From Corallium rubrum (Eukaryota; Cnidaria; Anthozoa; Scleralcyonacea; Coralliidae): a stretch of DNA of 64,000 bases. The notes under the pieces are model-generated. The model did not search any database. It had not been told where the DNA came from and saw only the letters and a program-made list of their open reading frames with translations. Each line of letters opens with the position of its first letter. Within the stretch, counting starts at the first letter, position 1. Below, piece after piece: positions 11,170 to 22,387 of the stretch. The stretch lies in contig OZ036002.1 in NCBI GenBank assembly GCA_964035015.1, forward strand, positions 1,116,001-1,180,000. The letters are read 5' to 3'. Both the position numbers and the translations under genes were made by a program.

Positions 11170-11690
11170 CAAAGTTCTTTTCAAAGATTTATTTGAAGCA
11201 AGCCTATCATGCATCAGCTTGAACTGCACCCAGAAAGTCGATTTATATCAACATTCTCTACACATGAAGGACTGTCTCAGTACAAGAGATATTGAATTAT
11301 GGTACTAACAGTGCGGCCGCAATTTTCCAAAACGAGCTGCAACAAAACCTCAGCGACATCAGAGGAGTGAAAAACATTATTGATGACATGGTAAAACTAA
11401 AAGTACCTAAAAACGCTGGAGAAGTTCGAAGCTTTCTTGGAATAGCGAACACATGTCACGAGCACTTTCCAGATTACGCAACAATCACGACACCGTTAAG
11501 AGAACTAACAAAGAAAAACACAATGTTCCAATGGAAACACACTCACCAGAAAGCATTTGAACAATTGAAGAAGAAACTGACGAGCGCACCAGTAATGGCA
11601 TATTTCGACACAAAGAAACGAAGTCTAGTGATAGTGGATGGATCCCGCATGGAATTAGTGCAATCCGAGCTCAAAAAGAAAACCACAGTC
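11170..11690 (+). pseudogene. Ty3/gypsy reverse transcriptase remnant (5' half)
   Basis: Plus-strand fragments read as the palm and connection of a Ty3/gypsy RT. In one frame, ELHPESRFISTFSTHEGL follows the position of the first catalytic Asp region. In the next frame come YGTNSAAAIFQNELQQ and VKNIIDDMV, the latter at the place of the second catalytic Asp pair. Then, after an internal deletion, come EVRSFLGIANTCHEHFPDYA and LRELTKKNTMFQW, the usual connection to RNase H. A frameshift near 11640 ends the open stretch. The element is interrupted at about 11690 by the LINE and resumes at about 14925. Deletions, stops and frameshifts show it is inactive. Confidence 0.85.
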
Positions 11691-11738
11691 TACATCTACA
11701 TCTACATCTACATCTACATCTACATCTACATCTACATT
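11690..11738. repeat. (ACATCT)n microsatellite, 3' tail of the inserted LINE
   Basis: Eight or so TACATC hexamers lie exactly where gypsy sequence stops and minus-strand LINE sequence begins. Short tandem tails are characteristic 3' ends of CR1/L2-type LINEs. Confidence 0.85.
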
Positions 11739-11909
11739 TATTTAGTCGGCAAAGTCGTTTTGACATCACACCAACTGTAACAAAATTTACAAATTAAGAA
11801 TTATAAAAACAGAATATTTCCTGGGCAGGTCTAAGATTATCTATTTACAATAAAAATACAGTAAATAAAAATAATTAAACAATGTTAAAATGATCAAGTT
11901 TTGAGTTTA

Positions 11910-13412
11910 CTAAATTATCTGGAAGAGAGTTCCAATCCTTAATCGTCCTTGGAAAAATGAAAATTTAAAAACATCTTTATAAAACTTAGGTATACGATAT
12001 TTAAAAGAATGACTGCCACGTGTTGGCATTTCACTATGGCTCTCTAAGTGATTTGCAGTATCTATGTTGATTAACTTATGAGTCAATTTATACATTAAGT
12101 TTAATCTTGCTTTTTTCCTTCTTGACTCCAGACTATCCCATCCTAACTCTTTGATCATGTCCGTGACACTCGCTGTCTGCTGATAATTTTGGGTATAAAA
12201 CTGCGCAGCCTTTCTCTGTACGCTTTCCACTTTGGCTATATCTTTCTTATAGTATGGATCTCAACTCCCAAGACGCACATGCATATTCCAACTTCGGTCG
12301 TACTATTGTTTGGTATGCAATTTCTTTGACTTCTCGAGGGCAGTTCCAAAGATTACGCTTCATTACCCCTAAAATGCTGTTGGCTTCGGCTGTAATATCC
12401 TGAATATGGCGGCCCCACTTCAATTTATGATCCAAGGTGACCCCAAGATATGATGTGTATTTGACTTCCTCTAATGCGACTCCGCAAAGTTCATACGTTT
12501 TTTGAGGTGGGTCTTTCTTAGTAGAAAAGCATACGACTTTACACTTTGACGGATTGAAGCATTTGCCATTTGTACTGCCACTGTTCCAATTTACGTAAAT
12601 CATCTTGGATTTTTCCCCCATCCGTATCATTAGATATTATACCATACAACTGGGGAGTTCAAACCGTCTGGTAGGTCATTTAGTATTACGTACAACAAAA
12701 ATAGTAATGGTCCTAAAACTGTTCCTTGGGGTACACCGGATGTCACACAAGAAGGTGATGACGTCGTCCCTTCACAGGTTGCAGATTGTTGTCGCCCGAT
12801 TAAGAATGAAGTAAACCAATCTAGCAAAGTTCCGCGAATTCCATAATACTCCAGTTTCTTTAAAAGCCGATGGTGTGGTACCTTGTCAAAAGCCTTGGTG
12901 AAGTCGAGAACAACAACTGGAGCAATTTCTGCAACATTTTCTTTAAAGAACCACGGTGGGATTTCATCTGGGCCACATGCCTTGTTTGGCTTTAGGGATT
13001 TTAATTGTTTAATAACACCATTCACCGTTATTCTTATAGAACTCATGCTAGGCGTTGGGGTTTTCCCTACATCTGGAATATTATCGAGGTTTTCTTCTGT
13101 AAATACACTGGAGAATTGTTCTTTCAAAATCTCTGACTTAGTTGTCGCATCATAAATAATTTCGTTTCCAACTTCAAAGTCTGCAACACCGGGGTCATCC
13201 TGTCTAAGTTGTTTTATATATGACCAAAATCTCTTTGGGTTTTCTTTTATTGAATCCCCAAGGAAATCGGAAGTGTAGGTCTCTTTAGCAGATTTCAATT
13301 CTTTATGCATGCATTTCCTCAGACTTCGAAATTTCTTCCAGTCAGTAGCTTTACCCGACTTCTTGGCTTCATTATATGCTCTTTTCTTTGACTTTGACAA
13401 TCTTCTAAGTAA
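11910..13412 (-). pseudogene. LINE reverse transcriptase, deleted and frameshifted
   Basis: From 13412 downward the frame encodes the pre-RT linker (RFWSYIKQLRQDDPGVADF), then KSLKPNKACGPDEIPPWFFK. It then jumps directly to VVLDFTKAFDKVPHHRLLKK, losing roughly 100 residues of the fingers region. GVPQGTVLGPLLFLLY (motif B) follows. The region expected to carry the catalytic Y/F-A-D-D motif is disrupted by stops near 12630. The thumb and C-terminus continue in new frames: NPSKCKVVCFSTKKD, YLGVTLDHKLKWGRHI and, at 12230-11910, ESVQRKAAQFYTQNY. It would copy LINE RNA at a nicked target if intact; it is not. Confidence 0.88.
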
Positions 13413-13790
13413 CATGTAAAGGCCGACAATGAGGACTAGACCGGGTTTTCAAGTACGGGGAATTCGTTCCAGTCCGAGGCGAAGCCGAGGACTGCAACGA
13501 ATTCCAAGTACTTGAAAACCCGGTCTAGTCCGAATTGGAGGCCTTTACATGACTTCTCAAAATCACTTAGTGTATTCCCAAAATGAATTAGTGCATTAGT
13601 AATTAGTGCATGGATGAATAACCGATTGTGTGAAGTAATATTTCAAGTTCTCTGCCCAGTACTTCCCTGGTATTTCAAGTCCCTTCACGTGGTGCAATTC
13701 AGCGCTTCTGATTGATTGATTATCTCATGAATTATTAATGAGTTTGAGAAGCGACCGGCTAAACCAAGGAAGGTTGTAGTGCGAGCTAGT
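13413..13790. mobile_element. Foldback element inserted in the LINE
   Basis: 13413-13552 is a long hairpin: ATGTAAAGGCC...GACTAGACCGGGTTTTCAAG and its complement around GGCGAAGCCGAGG. 13553-13780 continues with non-LINE sequence, including CTCATGAATTATTAATGAGT, which recurs at about 4936. LINE coding resumes on both sides (MLLRRLSKSKKR at 13412 and SIDVKWDEFEKTVRHIMDD near 13860-13810), so this is an insertion. The exact right end is uncertain. Confidence 0.75.
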
Positions 13791-13869
13791 TCATTTATTC
13801 GGTATGCAATCATCCATTATATGCCGTACGGTTTTCTCAAACTCGTCCCACTTTACATCAATAGATTCT

Positions 13870-14440
13870 TGCTTAAGTGAATTTTCAGAATGATTTCAAA
13901 ATTTCCTCAGTTCATCTTTAATGCGATTTGTGTCCGCTCTCTTCCTGATATAAATCGTCCTTTTTACCCGACGCTTCTTTTGACAACTTACATTTAAAGA
14001 GAAGGCGACAATATCATGATCACTTATACCTGGTACTAGGTTAATAGTGTTTACCATATTCGTATTATTAGTTAAAACAATGTCAAGGATAGATTATGAA
14101 TCACCTTGTCTTCTGATCGGTTCTCTCACAAGTTGATTTAGCCCGTGCTCGTTTAAAACTTCAAGCAGCCTCTCTGATGTTGTAATATTTCCATTGACTT
14201 CATCACTTTCCCAGTTAATGTTTGGGGCATTAAAATCTCCAGCTAGAATTACTTTACTCTTGTTAAGTGTATTTCCCATTTTAAAAAGAGATGCATCGAG
14301 TTCATTTAGATTGTGAATGTCGGATACGTCCGGTCGATAATAGGATCCAAAAAAATAGATTTTGTCTTCTTACCTTGAAGTTGGCATTGGGTCCAGATAA
14401 TCTCACAATTTGTATTCGATTTCACTAACTTTGAACAAAC
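13870..14440 (-). pseudogene. LINE endonuclease (APE-type) remnant
   Basis: Minus-strand pieces: KSNTNCEIIWTQCQLQGKK and then KVILAGDFNAPNINWES, where GDFN is the conserved metal-binding/catalytic motif of exonuclease-endonuclease-phosphatase LINE endonucleases. In the next frame, LDIVLTNNTNMVNTINL and PGISDHDIVAFSLN follow, where SDH is the C-terminal catalytic Ser-Asp-His motif. A stop at about 14094 and frame changes interrupt it. It would nick the target DNA strand for target-primed reverse transcription. Confidence 0.85.
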
Positions 14441-14766
14441 AACACACTTATCGCCTGGATTTATTTCTATGTTCCACCAAGTAACTGAAGAAAACAATTT
14501 AGAGCGAGATAACTAGGCCGTACTTGGATGTTTGTCACGTTAATCCGGCGAACATGTCGAAGCAAGGACTCCCATCCAAGGGACGATGGAAAGACTTCTT
14601 TATCGGCCAAAGATATACTATAAGTTTGCCCCAGTGTACTTTGTATATTAGGTTGACTAAATTCAAAGAGTGCTATCGATTTCTGCTTACAAATACTCGC
14701 TAATAACATTACAAAGACAGGAGCCCAAAGCAGCGTGACCGCCATGACTCGACCGGGTTGAAACAA
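14441..14766 (-). pseudogene. LINE leader peptide with degenerate 2A-like motif
   Basis: From the ATG at 14742 (or 14766) the minus strand encodes a strongly hydrophobic N-terminus (MAVTLLWAPVFVMLLASIC), resembling a signal or anchor sequence. About 60 residues later comes YLALNCFLQLLGG. In the adjoining frame this runs directly into IEINPG just before the endonuclease. L-x-L-L-x-G-D-[VI]-E-x-N-P-G-P is the 2A ribosome-skipping consensus known at the N-terminus of some CR1/L2-type LINEs. Here a single-base frameshift breaks the motif and the final Pro is Asp, so it should not work now. Confidence 0.6.
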
Positions 14767-14924
14767 ATTTAATATCTCAAAGCCAACCTCGTACTTCGTA
14801 CTACAGTGTATAGCACTTACTAGAAATATTCAGTTTATAAAGTTCGCTTATAATGTTGGGCCTTCAACCTTCTTTTATCAAAGACATTGTCAGTATACGC
14901 CAAAGTCTTTGATATTAGTCAACA

Positions 14925-16620
14925 TTACAAAATACTTTCGTATGCAAGCAAAACACTCAGCCCAGTGGGGAAACGATACTCTCAAACAGACATTGAAAAA
15001 CTCCGTTTAGTATGGGGGTATCGAACACTTTCGAATGTTCTTAATCGGATCAGAGTTTGACCTGATAACCGACCATAAAGCACTTGAATCGATATTCAAC
15101 AACTCAAGATCCAAGCCTCCAGCTCGAATTGAGAGATGGATGATGCGACTATACAACCATTCAATTTCAGAGTAATTTACCGCAAAGGATCACCGAATGA
15201 AGCTGATTATATGAGCAGACACCCACTTGTGACCCAAAAAGAACAACCAGCAACCAGAACAGCCGAAGACTATGTGAAATACGTCACTAATCATTCAGTT
15301 CCCAAATCAATGACACTCGGGGAGATTAAGGAAGTGACACGTACTGATCCAGTATTAACTGGGATGAAAACGACACTGATCTTAAACTATTTAGACTTTG
15401 TGCAGATGAGTTAACATTTAATACAGTAGAAGACATACTGTTCAGGAGCACAAGACTGGTGATTCCAGCAAATTTAGAGAAAGCAACATGTACAGATGTA
15501 CAACTAGCTCATGTTGGTCATCAGGGAATCGAGAAAACCAAGAGTCTGCTACGGGAAAAAAACTGGTACTCAAATATGGATAAGAGAGCAAGAGAAATGG
15601 CGGACAAATTCATCGCCTGTCAAGCTGTGGGAAACAGTAACAACCCCAAGCCAATGGAAATAAGGCCAACCGAAGATACACCATGGACAAGTATAGCAAT
15701 CAATTTCTATGGTCCAATACAGAGAACAGGTCAATACCTACTAGTTGTAATCGACACTTATTCCAAATTCCCAGAGATTGAAATAGTCAACTCAACTGAA
15801 GCAAACACATGTGTACCAAAACTGGATAAGATTTTGCTACCCATGGAATACCAGCAAGAACAGTAAAAACAGACAATGGACCTCCCTTTAATGGGAAGGA
15901 GTTTGAGGTATACACTAAAGCTCTTGGCATAGAGTGGAAAACAAGTACACCACTATGGCCTCAGGGAAATTCAGTCGTAGAAAGTCTTTATGAAACCAAT
16001 TGGAAAAGTCTTGAAAATAGCCCAAATCGGAAGAAAGAACTGGAAACAAGAACTACAAAGGTTTTTACTCTAGTACCGTTCAACTCCTCATCAAACAACA
16101 AGTTGCTCCGTGTGAACTACTTTTTAACAGACAAATCAGAGGATACCTACCAGAATTGAAGAGAAAGAAAGTTATCAACAAGCACACACTGGCTAAGCGA
16201 AATCTGGAAAAGAAGAAACAAGAGAATAAAGAGCATTACGACAAGAGAAACTGAGCAAAAGAATCGAAAATTAGGGAAGGAGACACCGTTATATGCAAAC
16301 ATGCAGCAGAAGAAGGATAAACTAACACCTGAATTCGATCCAGAGCATTATACGGTGGTACAACGAAAGCACAACACCATAGTTGCGGATAGAGAAGGCA
16401 AATCTAGATAAAAGAAGAGAGTGATGATGAATGGGAAAGCAGAACTACAGCACAACCAACCGACGTACAATCAAGACAACAGTTACGAAGATCGGAAAGA
16501 ACTGGAAAACCAGAAAACCGGTGACACTATACCAATATGGTAACAACAATTAGAAACTGTAGTGCATGCAAACGTATTAACAGAGCTATACTATATTAGA
16601 AATTTAGGTACAATAGACAT
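14925..16620 (+). pseudogene. Ty3/gypsy RNase H and integrase remnant (3' half)
   Basis: Gypsy coding resumes on the plus strand with YASKTLSPVGKRYSQTDIEK (start of RNase H). After frameshifts come FDLITDHKALESIF and RVIYRKGSPNEADYMSRHP, the usual end of RNase H. Next is the integrase: a zinc-finger-like HQGIEKTKSLLREKNWY...FIACQ with the HHCC partly degraded; the core with PWTSIAINFYGPIQRTGQYL and VVIDTYSKFPEIE (first catalytic Asp region); and, past a stop at 15866, TDNGPPFNGKEFEVYTKALG (second Asp region) and TPLWPQGNSVVESL (Glu region). No intact frame spans it. The order matches Ty3/gypsy (RT-RH-IN). Confidence 0.85.
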
Positions 16621-16790
16621 TTAAGGGGGGATAGCTGAAATTTTATTTTGATTCAAAAATAATAGCGAGGTAGTAATCAGTAGTATATCTGTATAATACG
16701 ACATATCCGGTGATTAGATAATTATGTACATGAGCTGATGAACATAATAAAGTATCAGTCTATTCTACACTAACATTAAAGTAATGTTTG
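16621..16790 (+). mobile_element. Polypurine tract and 3' LTR remnant of the gypsy element
   Basis: AAGGGGGGA at about 16623-16631 has the form and place of a polypurine tract. AGTATATCTGTATAATACGA and AATAAAGTATCAG follow and look like LTR sequence with a polyadenylation signal. No matching 5' LTR was seen upstream. Confidence 0.5.
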
Positions 16791-17403
16791 ATATCGCTTC
16801 TTTTGACTGTGAAAGTTTTAGGACGAACAACTAAATGGAAGTATGTTTACTTATTTAGCATTTGAAGACCGTGCTTTTCCCCCTAAAAATTGAGACATCA
16901 TTAATGGCATATAAAAAAGTGGCATAAAATAATAGTGGCATAATTGCACAACTATAATGACATCACTCGACCCAGATCCCAAATTCTGATTGCATTCTAA
17001 ATTCTTGCCGCAATCGCATGTACATAACGAGAAAATAAAGGGATTTTGTCGTTGATTTCGTAGTTAGAAACTTCGAATTTCATAAGTGAACTATTCACGA
17101 ACATGTTTTAGTTGTCGAAAATCGACAGTATATTCTTAATTACTCATAAGACGACTAAGTCGGATACGGCTTCGACTATATTTTAAAACAAATAACTCGG
17201 TATGAATAAATTTTATATACACTTTTGTGAACACTTTCCCATAAGAGTTGTTTTGAACAATGTGTTCGATAACAATAAGAATTCATGTAGATCCTAATGA
17301 TGTCATTGGTTGTGTAATATCATGTTTGCGGTGATTTATTTTGTTCTCACAGGTCTCACATTAACAACTAACATACCTCATTATATTCATTTTTACTAAT
17401 CCT
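16791..17403. other. Non-coding stretch
   Basis: AT-rich sequence with no supportable gene or clear repeat boundary. Confidence 0.5.
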
Positions 17404-17652
17404 ACCTCCGTTGATGTCAAACCAGGTCTGATTAGAACTAATCATACCCGATTTGACGTCAACGGACGTGACAGCAAAAGAAATTCCCGCAAACAAAAGA
17501 AATTCCCGCAAACATGATATTATAAAGGAATAGCATAAAAAGAGGTGATTAGCTATTAAACGTCCCGCTCGATTTGGGTCATTTGGTAAAATAATTTACT
17601 ATAAGTGACCCTCATCGAGCGGAACGTTTAATACACCTCTTTTTATGCTATT
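17404..17652. mobile_element. Two foldback structures
   Basis: 17410-17465 pairs TTGATGTCAAA with TTTGACGTCAA around GATTAGAACTAATC. 17532-17652 pairs AATAGCATAAAAAGAGGTG with its complement, with inner TAAACGTcCCGCTCGAT arms. AAAGAAATTCCCGCAAACA is tandemly doubled near 17478-17515. Confidence 0.8.
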
Positions 17653-18191
17653 TGTTACGGATATGCCCATCCTAAGACAGTTAATTGACCAGACGTTATT
17701 TGATCACTGAACACTTAATAAGTACTTGTGATCAATTAGTACACACTTGTTACTTAGCACGAGTCAGCTATGATGTCATTTAGTAATTACGTAAATATAT
17801 TATATATAGAATGAAGTATGTTACTATAATTATAATATTATATACTCTAGAAACTATATAACCAGCCTTCGAACAGTTCTCAGGCACATGCATATGTTGA
17901 GAGTGAGCTATATGTATCAAAGTGGTTACGAAGTCAGACCTGGAGTTCCTGCCGTTGGTTTTATTATTCCTTCCTTTTCAAGTCTATACGGATTGTTATA
18001 CCTGTGCCGGAATCTCCTATTGACTGTTTCGTTGTGCGCAGACGACAGATAAGTTTCTGAACTTTAGTTTAGTTTTAATCTTTATATACATTTTCAATAT
18101 CTGTTCTAAGTTTCTTGTTAATTAAATAAATATTTGTAAAAACCAAACAGCTGAGGTTACACTTTTTGTTGCGTATAGCGGTCACGTAACA
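17653..18191 (+). mobile_element. Solo LTR with 4-bp target duplication TATT
   Basis: It starts TGTTACGG and ends CGTAACA (TG...CA with 6-bp inverted ends), flanked by TATT at 17649-17652 and 18192-18195. Inside are a TATA-like ACTATATAACC (about 17854) and AATAAA (about 18126), in the order expected for U3 and R. No internal region follows, so it is the product of LTR-LTR recombination. It sits at the outer edge of the 17532-17652 foldback. Confidence 0.85.
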
Positions 18192-18195
18192 TATT

Positions 18196-19441
18196 ACTTA
18201 TAAGAATAAAATACGTCTCATCTTTTTGGGCCAAAAGCACATTTTTCAAACGCTATATAAACAAACATACTTTCCTTTAATTATTCGCCCTGAAACTCTC
18301 ACAATCGAAAGAAGTAATCTCAAACTTTACTTATTTTCTCCATCTTGAAAATTTCGTTGCGTAGGCACTTTGAAGCATTAGGAAGTTTTAATAAAGTTGT
18401 GTATATTCGTGTATTTATACATTATTATTAATATTTACATGACTTCTATATACAATGTAATTTAAGAATATATAGTTACAGGATTGCAATCTGATTCGCG
18501 CGCTCTGATTGGCTTAGCGAGCGGTCCGTATCACACGATACGGACCCCGATACGGACCACTGCGGATTTCAAAACAAAAACAAAAAAAAGTTTATTTTTC
18601 TACATTCTGTCATTTAAAATTGATCGATTTTCATAACTATTTCGCTTGCCACAGAAAAAATATATTCAACAGATGTAAAAACTTCGTGTAAAAACAGCGA
18701 ATTTTAAAAGAACGCGAGAAAACTGAAAAAGCAACATTTCAGCGAGCGACATTTATAAAGTTTTAAAGTATTATTGCTCAACGACGTATGAAAACAGTTT
18801 AAAACAGTAGGCAAAACATAGATAAACTTGTGAACACAGTATTTTGAATCAGTAAATGAAAGTATACAGAAGTATTTATAAAAACAAAACATACCACGAG
18901 AAGACAGAAAAGCTGAAACCTTTTGATACTATTGTCATTCTTCTGTTGTCCAACTATAGTCAACAAAACCGCTACAAGTCTTTACCCTTTAGTCAAATAT
19001 TTTCCACATGCCAACCTCATCGTGTCATGTCTTTGAAAAAAGTTACAAATGGCTTATTACAAGCATTTCGGCAATTTCGAACGACCCACTTTCAAGTCAG
19101 CCAGTATTGAAAGCGATTTTCCAAGCGAACAGCCAAAAACGAGCAAGCGACGAAGAAGAACGACGAAGAATCTTTATCAACTAAACTTTAAAAACACTAG
19201 GACTGCATTCTGACTTCCCTTCGTAACTAGATCTTCAAGTTTTGACTGTATTTTTTTATCACAAAAGAGGTTCCAAGCTTCCCTGTCAGACTGCATGTCG
19301 GCAGTTGTTTGCTGTCGAACGATAAACTTTCGACTTTTGAATATCACGAGTGTCACCTCGATTACGCAATTCAATTATGTTAAGTCACCTAATTATGTAA
19401 ATTATAAATCCTACGATTAATAAAAAAGAATAAATGTGGTA
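18196..19441. other. Non-coding stretch with small CG-rich hairpin
   Basis: 18520-18545 holds GGTCCGTATC-ACAC-GATACGGACC within a CpG-rich patch. The rest is AT-rich with no supportable gene. Confidence 0.5.
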
Positions 19442-19574
19442 TTTACCGTTTTGGTCGGCCGGTATAGAGAAATGTTTCCCTCGGTCTCAAAAACGACCCT
19501 CGGCTTGCGGCCTCGGCGGGCAGTTTTTGAGACCTCGGGAAATGTTTCTCTATACGGACCTCCCAGCCGGTAAA
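19442..19574. mobile_element. Foldback element beside a TA array
   Basis: The arms TTTACCG..GGTATAGAGAAATGTTTCCC and their complement surround a CCTCGGCTTGCGGCCTCGGC core. A (TA)n array follows at 19577-19644. Together they mark the left edge of the first GPCR unit. Confidence 0.85.
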
Positions 19575-19576
19575 TA

Positions 19577-19644
<68 letters not shown>
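19577..19644. repeat. (TA)n microsatellite
   Basis: Uninterrupted TA apart from one CA. Confidence 0.95.
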
Positions 19645-19648
<4 letters not shown>

Positions 19649-20525
19649 GTCTCAACGCTCGATTTCTCAAAACTAATAAGTTACATGTAGTGGATTTTTA
19701 CATATTTATAAAATGACATTGCGCAAGTGGTGATTGGTTAAAACCCGTGTTTCTATGACTATGGAAAACATGTAAAGATTAGGACACTTATATATTATTT
19801 ACATGACTTATAATTATTTATGGTTAAAACGCTCGCGTGCATATGTTGTATCGGAATTTACATCCGCGAGTTCACTAAGAACGAACGAGAAATTAAATAC
19901 TGCTCGAAGTGCAGCCGAGTACAATATTTAATTTCGAGTTTCTTGTTAGTGAACGCCGGAATGCATGAATGTAAATCCAGATAGAACACGAACAAAGAGT
20001 GCTTTAAACATTTTAATATTCAATTTGAGTATACACTGAATATAAAATCTATGCTTGAAAAATCAATGACAATCTCGCTGAAGATTTACAAGATATCCTT
20101 GCTTAAATTTTCTCCTATAGAAATATGCAAATACTAGTTTGCCATAGTAAAGTTTAGATTAAATATGCCATATATATCTAGTTTTTAATATTTCAAGTTG
20201 TTCAATCTTTTGTATTCCTCGGTATAGCTCCACAATTTCAAAAATTCGGCAACCGTGCTTTATTATCCACAGTTAAATTTATCGCACGAGCAATAGCACA
20301 TGGCTGAGCGTTGCCATGACATAAAGGGTGTCTGGAGTAAATTGTCCAATCAGAACTCAGATAATACACCAATGTACGAAAATTGAATATTAAACACTAT
20401 ACATTATTATTTACATAACTTCTGTATACATAATGTATTAATTTAAAAGCCATTAAAAGATTACAGTTCCGTCTCAAATTGGTCGCTTGTTCCTTTTAAA
20501 TTTATACATGCATACAGAAAAATTA

Positions 20526-21488
20526 CTAGTTACAACATACTTGTCTCAGAATAATTTTGGCTTCGTTTCTCAGGTCACGATTTTTCCAAAAGAATATAAT
20601 CGAATTCAAACTGGGATTCATTAAGAGAAATGTCACACTCCAAGTCCGGAATACCATGTTATGATAGAAATCGGTTATGTCTACGCCGGCGCGAACTGCA
20701 ATCGGCATCAAAGACACAAAAAAGCAAACGACCACGGTTAAACAAGATTTGACAAGTTTCATGTCTTTAGCAAATTGTTTTCTTTTTCTAATTTCTTCTA
20801 CTGTGTCAGCTCTCGAAGTCGTATTCACATTATTTTGAGTCCCCGGACTTTGCGAACTAATATATCTTCTCGAAGATTGCTTGTAAGTACAAAATATTCT
20901 TATATTAACGTAAACCGTTGTGACAAGAAATAGAGAGAAATTAATCATAATAAAACGTTGAAGGGCTCCTTGTTTGACAAACGAAATGCCCCAAACAGCA
21001 AACCAGAGAAACCAAATACACATTACAATTATCAGTAGTCGTTGTCGGGTTACTTTAACCCGATGGATTACGGGGTGTATTACGCCCATATACCTTTCGA
21101 AATTTATTACTGATAACACCGTGACGGAAAGTCCTGCCAGAACAATCGATTTTCTGCCGAGGAAAACGGGAACACATGCACCAGTTCCTGCTGTTTCAGC
21201 TGCCAGGAGGACCGTAAATGCGGTTCCACACACCAGGCTCGTTCCTAAGTCACTGACGGAAAGAAGCATGATGAGAAAGTAAGACATACTCTGTTTCAAT
21301 TTTCTAGAGTTCCAGTAGGCGAGGATCGTGACGAGGTTAAGTAATGTAGCCGTGATGACCAGGATGGCATTCACGGCGCAGGCGAGGACATTATTAATGA
21401 AATAACTCGTCGATGGAAAGCCGACAGCCATCTGAAATTCGTCGATGAGTACCGAACAGTTCTTTACGCTAGCCGTCGAGTGGTTCAT
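20526..21488 (-). CDS. Class A (rhodopsin-like) orphan GPCR, copy 1
   Basis: Intact intronless 320-residue seven-helix receptor for the plasma membrane. N-terminus: possible N-glycosylation at N2 (NHS) and N10 (NCS). TM1 is about 32-58 with N51; TM2 about 68-92 with LSVSD (D80); TM3 about 104-130, then E131-R132-Y133, the DRY-motif equivalent; TM4 about 150-168; TM5 about 178-199; TM6 about 246-266 with P262; TM7 about 282-302. Oddities: TM6 has SLMP where CWxP is usual, TM7 has NSIIF where NPxxY is usual, and the ECL2 loop is short without Cys. The C-tail ends CCN, a possible palmitoylation site. ECL2 shortness recalls melanocortin/adenosine-type and cnidarian-expanded receptors. Ligand unknown. 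The start is the first ATG and is conserved in all copies. Confidence 0.93.
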   Translation of the reverse strand: MNHSTASVKNCSVLIDEFQMAVGFPSTSYFINNVLACAVNAILVITATLLNLVTILAYWNSRKLKQSMSYFLIMLLSVSDLGTSLVCGTAFTVLLAAETAGTGACVPVFLGRKSIVLAGLSVTVLSVINFERYMGVIHPVIHRVKVTRQRLLIIVMCIWFLWFAVWGISFVKQGALQRFIMINFSLFLVTTVYVNIRIFCTYKQSSRRYISSQSPGTQNNVNTTSRADTVEEIRKRKQFAKDMKLVKSCLTVVVCFFVSLMPIAVRAGVDITDFYHNMVFRTWSVTFLLMNPSLNSIIFFWKNRDLRNEAKIILRQVCCN

Positions 21489-21556
21489 GTTTTTGTTTAG
21501 CGTCAGTTTATCTTACTTCTGCAGGAATAAACTAAAATTAATTCCGAACGTTTGGG

Positions 21557-21568
21557 TATATATATATA
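21557..21568 (-). promoter_or_regulatory. TATA-like element upstream of GPCR copy 1
   Basis: A TATATATATATA run lies 69-80 bp upstream of the ATG. It is conserved at the same distance in copies 2 and 3 but not in the truncated copy, where the matching place reads TTATTTATAG. Confidence 0.5.
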
Positions 21569-22020
21569 GACAGACCTTAATTTGCAGCTGTTGTATATTG
21601 TATGCAATATTGATTACAGCTCTCATCTGACAGCATATGTTTAATTCACTTACACAGATTAATACAGAATACAATTAACACATTTCTACTGCAAATCAAC
21701 TTTTTTCCAATATTTCGTAAAGTGTTAATTTCTACAGATGCAATTTTCACAGATTGTTCAAAATATACTCTCATCAACTCGTTTCAAGACAATATTTTAA
21801 TGAATAACTTAGCTATAATAATTTAGCTCAAAAACATTTTTCAATTTTTGAAATTATTATGCAAGACAGAAAAAACTCCTATTCTAATGACACATGAATG
21901 AAATAATAATATTAAGAAATTAAATGGAAATGGACTAAAATCGTTATTAATTCCAGTTTTAGAAGATTATATAAAAAAAGTCCCGGTTCATGACACATTT
22001 TGAGTGATTTCTGAGGTTAA

Positions 22021-22387
22021 AATAAGATGCTAGGACGGCGACGGCGGTTAAAACGCAAGATAAGTTTTACGATTTGAAGAAGTCACGGTTAACTGACTAT
22101 TATATTTGATATTTCAAGCTAGTTTAATGACTTCTAAAACGCCCCAGTATTGCTAAAATGATTGTAGTGTCTGTATTGAAGTCAATCTCAAGCAACAGTT
22201 TTCATCTTTTGGCCGTTGACGTCGTCCTGGAGACGTGAAAATGCTTTAAGTGACGTTGTATAAAGAACGAGGACGGTGTTGAGATTGATCTGGGACTAAA
22301 AATTACTCGTTCTCTCTGTTTCGAAAAAAAATTTCTTTTGTTTAAAGGACGTCGTCGTTGAGGTTGACGTCGTAGATCTTAAAGTCC
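22021..22387. mobile_element. PIF/Harbinger-like MITE, left end lost (unit 1)
   Basis: Same element as 30115-30491, with AAGATGCTAGGACGGCGACG on the left and GTAGATCTTAAAGTCC on the right. About 14 bp, including the left terminus and target copy, are deleted here. Unit 3 lacks the element. Confidence 0.75.

Larger units (their letters stand above)
11739..14920 (-). mobile_element. CR1/L2-like LINE inserted in the gypsy element
   Basis: In minus-strand order: a leader with a degenerate 2A-like motif (14766-14440), an apurinic-type endonuclease (about 14430-13870), a foldback insertion (about 13790-13413), RT (13412-11910), a 3' UTR and a hexamer tail. Endonuclease before RT, the FTKAFDKVPHHRLL and GVPQGTVLGPLLFLLY motifs, and a microsatellite tail place it in the CR1/L2/Jockey group. 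Several frameshifts and at least one RT deletion make it inactive. It splits the gypsy gene between the end of RT and the RNase H. Confidence 0.85.

Noticed and set aside
14467..14766. Independent host secreted-protein gene
   Set aside because: The hydrophobic leader leads straight into the LINE 2A-like motif and endonuclease on the same strand, so it belongs to the LINE.
20974..21282. 102-codon plus-strand frame, repeated at 29060 and 41954
   Set aside because: Antisense to the GPCR coding sequence. Its conservation follows from the duplicated gene.
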